A stretch of 64,000 bases of DNA from the NCBI GenBank assembly GCA_933207985.1, contig OW240912.1, positions 233,434,628 to 233,498,627 on the forward strand. Reading direction: 5' to 3'. Within the stretch, counting starts at the first letter, position 1, and each line of letters opens with the position of its first letter. Origin of the DNA: Pelobates cultripes (lineage: Eukaryota; Chordata; Amphibia; Anura; Pelobatidae). Of this stretch, positions 56,960 to 64,000 are shown one piece after another. The notes beneath the pieces were generated by a model. That model did no database searches, was not told where the DNA came from, and saw nothing but the letters and a program-made list of their open reading frames with translations. The position numbers and the translations under genes were made by a program.

Positions 56960-57018
56960 CTGCTCACATAAAAGCAATGAAATATTCTTCTTGGGATTTG
57001 GCCGGATCTTAGAAAACT
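56960..57018 (-). CDS. Tentative dynein heavy chain exon, linker region (19 codons)
   Basis: Only 153 bases downstream of the previous exon there is a 59-base open segment between acceptor acattctag and donor GAGCAG|gtaaaa. Its phase fits exactly: the previous exon ends with one base and this one begins with two, giving Glu, followed by FSKIRPNPKKNISLLLCEQ, and it ends in phase 0. FSKI...LLLCEQ could correspond to the FPRFYFLSNDELLEILSQ block of the linker, but the likeness is weak. I include it because phase, donor and position agree; it could be a chance open segment. Confidence 0.4.
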
Positions 57019-57171
57019 CTAGAATGTTTCAACACAAAAGGATGATGGCAGACACTAATGCTAAAATGGAACATTCAAACTACCTTTAAAAGATTTTTAT
57101 AAATATCCAACTCTCAAAGGATCCTGGAGCAGATCAATGGACGCCATCCAGGATCATTAAGTATGACTTAC

Positions 57172-57298
57172 CTTGCTCATTTCCTTCTCTTTCTGCCTTT
57201 GAGGTTCTTTTAGAAGGTTGCAGAATGTCTTCCAGGGGAATTTCATTTAATATCTTGGCAACATACTCAATTCCTTCTGTCAGATCCTTAAGGCAATC
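57172..57298 (-). CDS. Dynein heavy chain exon, linker region (42 codons)
   Basis: The exon is 127 bases long, with acceptor tttatttatag and donor CAAG|gtaagt, starting in phase 0 and ending after one base of a codon. It encodes DCLKDLTEGIEYVAKILNEI and then a charged Lys/Glu/Arg-rich tail. The pattern matches the linker helix in which dyneins carry a leucine-rich stretch before the KR..FPRF motif. It joins in frame to the exon at 63912-63977. The region after it departs from the usual linker sequence, so the exact alignment is uncertain although the open frame and splice sites are good. Confidence 0.65.
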
Positions 57299-57659
57299 CT
57301 ATAAATAAAAGGCAGAATGCTTTATTGCTAGAGTCAGCAAAATGATTTTGTGAAATGAGTTCCTTACTCAAACTAGTATATTATGATTACTACATTCATA
57401 ATTTGCTCAATGGATTCTTAAACAAGAAGGCGGTGCAATGCAATGTAGACGTCTTTATCAGTACACACATAAACGCAATGTTTTATTAGTTATACTGTAA
57501 AGAGTACTGACTTGTGAACTCAAGTCAGGAAATTGGCATGTCACCCCATGGCTTGCTGGCTGCAAAAAAATGGACATGTGAACAGCTACATAATGAATAT
57601 CAAATATTAAAGAGAGTAGAAGTGTCATATATTATCTTTACAACTGTAAATTTGTATGT

Positions 57660-58160
57660 ATGTATATAGTATCTATTTAGCACCAACAGGTGAATTTGCA
57701 CTTTAAAGGTTGCATTGCAGCACAGTGAGACTACAATACAATATTACATTATTTTCTATAGTTATATAGGCAATAAGGAAGATTACAATATACTCTAATA
57801 CATTTCAGTGGGAGTTTACTGCCCTGTTGAGCTTACAATCTTCCTGAGAATATGTGTGCTGTGTACAAATACAACCAGGATTTTCCGCTTGTGAATAAAT
57901 TTAGCACTTAATTTAATTATTGGTGTTTTAGAGTGGCATTGATGGGTGGGTGGCTGAGGCTTGATAGGGAGTTGCATTAATTTAATTACTGGGATTTTAG
58001 AGTCGCATTGATGGGTGGGTGGCTGAGACTTGATAGGGAATTGTGATAGAGAATTAGAAAGATGAAGACAATGAGCGGTTTCCAGAATAGGTAGAGCAGC
58101 ATAGTTTACTTTAGAAACAATATTACTTTTAAGGATAAAAGACTGAATAAAGTAAGTAAA
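57660..58160 (-). mobile_element. Diverged L2-like LINE tail with tandem duplication
   Basis: tatctatttagcaccaacag ... cctgttgagcttacaatctt is a diverged version of the LINE 3-prime end at 33363. At 57908-58045 a 69-base unit (ttaatttaattattggtgtt, with gatgggtgggtggctgag) is tandemly duplicated. Confidence 0.7.
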
Positions 58161-58299
58161 GGGCTTCAATATAAGAAGCCATTATACTGATTTAAGTAGT
58201 GCAGCGATTTTAGTTATGTAGGTATTGTTACAACATATTCTAATATGTATTCTAATCGATGAGACAAGATTGCTTTGAGCAAAAGAGGAAAATGGTAAT

Positions 58300-58583
58300 G
58301 GGTGGCCTAACAGACAAGTATTTGTAACCAGACAAGTTGGACACAGAGGAACAGAGGCATTGAGGTCACTGCTCAATGAGCTTACATGCTAGAAGGAGTG
58401 GGGTATAGTGACACAAAAGTTAAGGGTAGGGTAGAAAAGTAGGTTGCTAGGATAGTATTCACTGAGGGCATATAGTTTCGTTTTGATGACAGTTTCAAGA
58501 GAGGATTCAGGGTGCAGGGAGGGAAAACTGTTTACAGTTTAATTGATATGCTGTCCTAAAGAAGTAAGTTTTCAAAGACTATA

Positions 58584-58624
<41 letters not shown>

Positions 58625-58720
58625 GTAAGTAGACAGTTGCAGAACTTCCAGTGAGATGGTGCAATCAGAACAGCTCTGGAGGCAGAGTAAGGAAGAAATT
58701 CTCGGATTTTTCCATATGAT
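58300..58720 (-). mobile_element. L2-like LINE 3-prime fragment, antisense
   Basis: Shares gtaaccagacaagttggaca and ctcaatgagcttacatgcta with the copy at 55302-55540 and the gtcctaaagaagtaagtttt block with the LINE at 33670. It is interrupted by a (TAA)n tract. Confidence 0.8.
58583..58623. repeat. (TAA)n microsatellite, ~13 units
   Basis: Uninterrupted aat/taa repeats inside the LINE fragment. Confidence 0.97.
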
Positions 58721-58759
58721 GACTGAATGAGTTGCATGTTTTTGCTAGTTGATTAATGT

Positions 58760-60307
58760 GAGACATGAAGAAAAGAGATCACGTATAGGTACAAAGTTAC
58801 ACTGAGGAAATGTGCAGTTTCCACAAGATAAATGGTAGAGCTGTATAAAGTTGCATATAACTGTGATGTAGGGAAGGCCTTTGGAGGAAAGATAAGGTAG
58901 CTAAGTCTGTGATATACTGAATTTAGTTGCAGATGATACATTGAGAAAACACACAATACTATACATTTTTCATTATTTTCAGTAGAATGGTGTTACACAT
59001 CATTTTCAGGTACCCTCACAAAAAAACCATGGCTGTCTTGTCAAATGAAATCCAAATGACCAATGTAAAAAATGCTTGTTTGCAGTTCAGCGACCCTGCA
59101 ATAAGGTTCATAAAATATTTTAAGAATGGAACTCAGCAGTTCTATAATAATATTTCTCTGAGTAACATATAAAGTCAAACTTGTCCTGAACATTTTGAGT
59201 ACAAAATCTTAGTGGCACTAAAACAGCTTTTATCACTGTTACTCAGTTATATGGTTATTATTCCACCACATAGTACAAAGTATCAGAATACAGCTTTTAT
59301 CTGGCTATATACTTGGTTATTTTTTGTTTTTAATTAGGAGTGAGCTTCAGAGACAAAGGGGAGAGGGTTAACGCCAGCCTGTTTTGCAAGTTCTCATTAC
59401 AAGTTTCACTGTTCTCTTACAATTTTTCAGCTGATATATTTTGACAGGTTTTCAGATTTACAAAAAAGAAAAATATGTCGCGGGCAGCTGGGCTGTCATG
59501 GGAAATTTCTCTTCTTATCTCATGATAATTTCTTGATCTAGTTTATAAACCTTGATGTGCTGCGGGGGGTAATGCTTAGGATAACACAGATTGAAAATAG
59601 GCTACTGCACCTGTGATGTTGAGAAAACTTCAATAACTAATGAATAAATTGGTACAAGATCTGATGTTAAGAAATATATTAGCTGATGAATGCATTAAAG
59701 TTTTACTGTACCAAATTGAACTGGGAATGCACAATTCCAGCTATAATTACAATAAAATAATGGTACATGACATGATATATAGACAGACACACAGACAGAG
59801 GTATGTTTTGCCTTCACAAGAATATATTCTATATGTAAATTACAGAAACATCTTAATAGCCTAGGGGATTTTATTCACATTATGTTTTCTTGCTTCTTTT
59901 TATGCAAATGATGCATACTTCTTTACTCAACTATCGGAGCACTACTGTAGTTTCCTATTCTTTCTGAAGGTGCAGAGCCATATCAGCTCTCAACAAGGTG
60001 GTTAAAATGAATGCAGAAGAATAATGAGGTCAAGGTGCCGAAATAAATTAATATGAGTGCTCTATTAACTAGATGTAATATTCTTTCCATCTTGGCCATT
60101 ATATCGAAGATGTTACTGAAAATGTATTTCATTTTACCACTTTTTATTACCTGCAGTAAAACAATTATTATTACAAAAAAGTAAATGCTATTATTGCATA
60201 GAATTCACATTATGAAAATTGCAATAATTTTGTTTTTTACATATCTTGCATAAACTCTACATCTATACAACATTGTGGCTGCCCTGTCTGCCTCTTCTAA
60301 TCACTGT
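58760..60307. other. Intron, no feature seen
   Basis: AT-rich intron between linker exons; open frames are short and unsupported. Confidence 0.5.
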
Positions 60308-60520
60308 ATTAAAGTGGCACTGTCATCGTTGCATCCTTTTTTTTTATAAACTCCCATCCCAACTGCACTACATTTAATTGTCCCCATAGTAGCCCCCAAG
60401 TGCCCCTAGCTCCCCATTTTCACCCTTTTTCACCCTTTAGAATTCATGCCCCAAAGATGAAGGCCTTGTGGGCCACGTCATCTGCCCACACTAGATAGTG
60501 CAGTGAAAGTCCTGCGCACT
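60308..60520. mobile_element. TTAA-type MITE, left end only
   Basis: ttaaagtggcactgtcatcg followed by C-rich sequence; terminus resembles the other TTAA MITEs. The right end is missing or replaced by the adjacent Tc1 fragment. Confidence 0.5.
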
Positions 60521-60890
60521 TTTGACAGCGAATACAGTATCAAGTTCTTTTGGGCATGATTCAACAAGTGTTGCACACTTGAATTTTGGTATTTGGCAGA
60601 TCTTCTCAAATTTTATCAAGATAGGTTTGATTAAATTCAAGTCAAGGTCATTCACAGAGATGTCCCTAAGTCACTCTTGCATTGTCTTGCCTGTGTGCTT
60701 TGGGTCATTGCCCTGATGGAAGATTAACCTTAAGCTCAGTCTGAGATTCTGATTAAAAATCTTTATTTGATCAGACCAGAGTTTTTCACAATCTAAGAGT
60801 TCTTTAGATGCTTTTTTCAAATTCCAAGTGTGCTTTCATGCATCTTGCAGAGAGGAGAACCTTGTGTCTGACCAGAAGTATATGATGAAG
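60521..60890 (-). mobile_element. Tc1-like transposon fragment
   Basis: Minus-strand remnants of a Tc1 transposase and its flanks: ttgggtcattgccctgatgg corresponds to the block around the second Asp, and tttgatcagaccagagtttt to the region of the first Asp. No terminal repeats remain. Confidence 0.7.
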
Positions 60891-60989
60891 ACCAAACCCG
60901 GGCGAAATGCGTAAAGTAAGGGACTGGAAGCTGGTTTTTATAATATTTTATTATTTGTTGTTAATAAAAATTACTACCTTTTTTCCAAA

Positions 60990-61515
60990 GCCCTTTGTCA
61001 CCCATTGAGCATGTTTGGGATGCAATGGATCGGCGTATACGACAGCGTGTTCCAGGTCCTGACAATATCCAGCAACTTTGCACGGCCATTGAAAAGGAGT
61101 GGACCAACATTACACAATCCACAACCTGATCAACTGTATGCAAAGGAGATGTGTTGGACTGCCTGAGGCAAATGATGGTCACACTAGATACTGAGTGGTT
61201 TTTGGACCTACCCAGGCCACCCCAATACAGTACAACTGCACATTTTAGAGTGGCCTTTTATTGTGGCCAGCCTAAAGTATACCTTTGCAATAATCATGCT
61301 GTCTAATCAGCATCTTGATATGCCACACCTGTGAGGTGAATGGATTATCTCAGCAAAAGAAAAGTGCTTACTAACACAGATTGAAACAGATTTGTGAACA
61401 ATATTTGAGAGAAATAGGCCTTTGGTGTACATAGAAAAGTCATAGATCTTTGAGTTCAGCTCATGAAAAATGGGGGCAAAAACAAAAGTGTTGCATTTAT
61501 AATTTTGTTCAGTAG
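60990..61515 (+). mobile_element. Tc1-like transposon, 3-prime half of the 52297 family
   Basis: Starts inside the transposase at cccattgagcatgtttggga (the segment with the catalytic Glu, which is deleted in the other copy) and continues through the C-terminus, the right inverted repeat and ataattttgttcagt. The 5-prime two thirds are missing. Confidence 0.92.
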
Positions 61516-61630
61516 CTATATGTATATATAGATATATATACATATATCTATCTCGCATGGGCTTGGCACTCACATTAATGTCCTGCCCTTTACTCTGTGC
61601 TATTTTGTGCCTCAATATAATATTCCCAGA

Positions 61631-61686
61631 GAAATGCACTCAGAGGACTAGTAGTCTTGATCAGAAGTGCTCTGAGTGCATTTCTC
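61631..61686. repeat. Perfect 16-bp inverted repeat
   Basis: agaaatgcactcagag and its exact complement enclose 24 bases. Confidence 0.85.
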
Positions 61687-61834
61687 CAGGATACCTGCGT
61701 ATACGGGTCTGGGGGAGTGCGCCCAATGGTCAGGGCATGCTATGCTGTCCTACAGTTTTACAGCTTTTGTAGCACAGCACACCCTTCATCAGGAAGGGGT
61801 TAACACAGGATAATGTGCTTTAGAAATAAAATAA

Positions 61835-63482
61835 AGTTAATGTAAACAAAGCTCCAGGGCCAGACGGTATTCACCCATATGTGCTTAGGGATCTTAGTGT
61901 AGCACCATCCACACCACTGTTTTCACATTTTCAGGATTCTTTTCTTTCAGGAATTGTACCAAAGGATTGGAGATAAGCAGATATGGTGATGTGGTGTGTA
62001 TTTAAAAAGTGTTCAAAAGCGCAACCTGGATATTACAGACCTGTGAACTTAACATCTGTGTTAAGAAATTATTTGAAAGAATGTTAAGTGAAAATATTCA
62101 AGAAATAATATTTAACAAAATATCATTAGCAGGAATCAACACGGTTTTGTGAAAGACAGGTAATGCCAAACTAATTTAATTGCATTCTATGAAGAAGCTA
62201 GTAGAAATATAGATCATGGTGTTCCAGTAGATGTGATTTACTTTGATTTTGCTAAGGCACTTGATAAAGTTATGTACAAAAGGTTACTAGTAAAACTGAA
62301 ACCTGAAAAAAGGGTTTTGATTCCTACAATCCAAACATAATGTTTACAAATCAATAGTAAGAACCCCACCTTGAACAAGTGGTGCAATGTTGGGCACCAG
62401 TTTTAAAGAAGGATATTGCAGAAATAGAAAAAGTACAGCTACAAACCTAAAAAATGTATTGGGGCTGCTTTGTGTTGTGGTAGTTGCTGCCGCCAAGGAG
62501 TAGTGGTAGTTTGAACACAGGACTTACTTTTGTGTATTTGTATTTACCTTTTGTATCACACAGCCATGTTACAGTGCTGCCACCTATCCCAGTGGGATTT
62601 TAAAATATACCCCTCTCTGTCTCATTAGAGATTTTCTTTTACCTTAAGCTGAAACAAGCAAGATTAATTGTTAATGTAGGACCCACCTAAGAGGTTTGCC
62701 TTGACTTGGCAGGTGGGCTTACATCTAATGGCCACTGGAGTAGAACTAAAAACCTCCATTTATATAAATATGCACCGGGATTTGGAATAGTGCGCAAGTA
62801 ACTCTTTTTCTTTGGTTGTTTTGTATGTATTGGGGCTGACGTGTGCTATGGTCGTTGCTGCCACCCAGGAGTAGTGGGAATTTGAGCGCAGGACTTATTT
62901 TTGTGTCTCAGCTACAAAACTAATAAGGGAGGTAGAAAACATTAGTTATGAGGAAAGGCTAAAAAAACTGGAATTGTTTTCTTTAGAAAAAAAGTGCATC
63001 AGAGGAGATATAGTAGCAGATACAAATATATGCAGGATCAGTAGAAACCACTTTCTACTAACCTGTTTATTGGCAGGAATATAGACAAGAGGTCACCCAT
63101 TGAAAGTGGAAGAAAGGTGTTTTCGCTTTTAACAGAGAAAAGGGTTCTTTAAAGTAAGAGCAGTAAAAATGTGGAATTATCTGCCTAAAGATGTTGTGTT
63201 ATTGTTATTTATAGATACATTTAAAAAGGCTCAGATACTTTTTTGCAATAACAGAATATTCAAGGATCTCATTGATATGTATGTAAGCAGGTTGTTGATC
63301 TAAGGAGAAATCTGATTGCCATCATTGAGTCAAGAAGAATAATTTCCCTTTTTGTGGCATAATTGTAAATGGCTACTAGTAGCTTTTGCCTTCTTTTGGA
63401 TCAACAGTGTAAAAGAATGGGACTCACAATTGAACTTGATGGATTTTAGTCTTTTTTCAACCTAGACAACCTATGTTCAATA
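61835..63482 (+). mobile_element. CR1/L2-like LINE, reverse transcriptase to 3-prime end, interrupted
   Basis: Plus-strand remnants: KAPGPDGIHPYVLRDLSV and FLSGIVPKDWR (reverse transcriptase fingers), then a palm-like DFAKALDKV near 62240-62270, a deletion, then the VQLQ-type region near 62430. Sequence resumes at 62909 and continues with YEERLKKLELF, IRGDI, and the C-terminal RRCFRF/WNYLPKDVV-like block. Many stops and frameshifts. The 463-base insert at 62446-62908 is described separately. Confidence 0.85.
62446..62908. mobile_element. 463-bp insert with ~80-bp terminal direct repeats and 10-bp target-site duplication
   Basis: Flanked on both sides by cagctacaaa (62436-62445 and 62909-62918). 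The two ends are direct repeats of about 80 bases: tgtattggggctgctttgtg at 62455 and tgtattggggctgacgtgtg at 62827, each running through aggagtagtgg to ggacttactttttgtgt-like ends with several mismatches. The 290-base middle is non-coding. The layout is like a terminal-repeat retrotransposon in miniature, but the 10-bp duplication is longer than LTR elements usually leave, so a dimeric SINE-like origin is equally possible. Confidence 0.75.
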
Positions 63483-63589
63483 AATTGAATTTGCCATAGA
63501 TGGCCTCCAATCAAAGTATAGAAACATCTCAAAGATGATACAAAGAAATAGGAAGCATTGGAGCTAAATTTCAACTGTCATAGGAAAGG

Positions 63590-63796
63590 GTTTGGATATG
63601 TATGTCAATGTGATATTTTAGTGTTTTCTTCGTAATTAATGTGCAGTTTTAAAAATCTGGTTTTGCTTTATCATTATGGGGTACTGAGTGTATATATGTG
63701 TGGAAAAAATTATTTAAGCAATTGTAGCATAGGATTGCCACTATTTGGCAAAAGGCAAATGTCTGAATGTCTGAATACCTTTGAATACCGTTAATT
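63590..63796. mobile_element. Tc1-like transposon terminal fragment
   Basis: tttgctttatcattatgggg followed by tactgagtgtata and a degraded terminus matches the end region of a Tc1-like family widespread in fish and frogs. It lies just downstream of the linker exon at 63912. Confidence 0.65.
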
Positions 63797-63911
63797 ACTT
63801 CAGTTATAATGCTTTCTATGTTAACTGATTATTTGTTACAACAACATGCATCATATCACACAGCACACATGCAAATGGTAAACATCATCCAGAGAAAGTA
63901 AATTAGCTCAC

Positions 63912-63977
63912 CTGGATTATTTCTTTGTGTTCATTCTCTGGGCTGGAGCATTCCTTCATTATCCTGCTGAATTTAAT
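63912..63977 (-). CDS. Dynein heavy chain exon, linker region (22 codons)
   Basis: Sixty-six bases between a good acceptor (pyrimidine-rich ctctccactcag) and a donor CAG|gtgagc, phase 0 at both ends. It encodes 22 residues starting IKFSRIMKEC and ending HKEIIQ. FSRIM followed by acidic and helical residues corresponds to the conserved WRRIM segment of the dynein linker, which sits a few hundred residues before AAA1. It is the most 5-prime exon in the window; the preceding one lies beyond position 64000. The next exon at 57172-57298 continues in frame. Confidence 0.7.
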
Positions 63978-64000
63978 CTGAGTGGAGAGATAAACTACAT

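Overview
This is a 64 kb piece of vertebrate nuclear DNA, almost certainly from a frog. It is AT-rich, has short GT-AG exons separated by kilobase introns, and is crowded with decayed transposons of types common in anurans: Tc1/mariner elements with the usual vertebrate terminal repeats, CR1/L2-like LINEs, L1/Tx1 pieces, a Penelope-like element, TTAA-flanked MITEs and hAT-like MITEs. There is no bacterial or organellar gene, CRISPR array, tRNA or rRNA. The species call is an inference from repeat types only.

One host gene spans the window on the minus strand and leaves it at both ends. I assembled it exon by exon from reading frame and splice sites. It is an axonemal-type dynein heavy chain, running from the linker (exons near 63.9, 57.2 and tentatively 57.0 kb), through the end of AAA1 (46.2, 41.65, 41.45 kb), all of AAA2 (36.5 kb down to 20.9 kb), into the beginning of AAA3 (11.1 and 1.6 kb). 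Twelve consecutive exons from 46307 down to 1499 (1570 nt) join with matching phases and no stop. The sequence is very divergent for a dynein, which makes DNAH14 the most likely paralogue, but that name is an inference.

Layout, left to right: AAA3 exon beside a deleted mariner element (0.6-1.7 kb); two TTAA MITEs, a dead Tc1 element and a LINE endonuclease piece with an internal tandem duplication (3.3-9.3 kb); hairpin repeats (10-12 kb); an antisense LINE (12.5-13.2 kb); mostly plain intron with an unclassified GC-rich retroelement-like block (18.2-19.6 kb) and an L1 tail (20-20.7 kb); AAA2 exons with a nearly complete Tc1 element between them (20.8-36.6 kb); an antisense L2-like LINE with a GC-rich insertion (33.4-35.7 kb); AAA1 exons (41.4-46.3 kb); then a nest of elements from 47.4 to 54.8 kb that ends in a 464-base assembly gap. 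The right-hand 9 kb holds linker exons, LINE tails, Tc1 fragments and a LINE interrupted by an odd 463-bp insert.

The most notable findings are: (1) an L1-like element that carries ORF1 but no ORF2, has a poly(A) tail and a 12-bp target-site duplication, and splits a Penelope GIY-YIG reading frame; (2) a 463-bp insert with about 80-bp terminal direct repeats and a 10-bp target-site duplication; (3) a dynein AAA2 domain with an intact Walker A but altered Walker B and C-terminal signatures; (4) absence of recognisable AAA1 Walker exons exactly where the repeat nest and gap lie.
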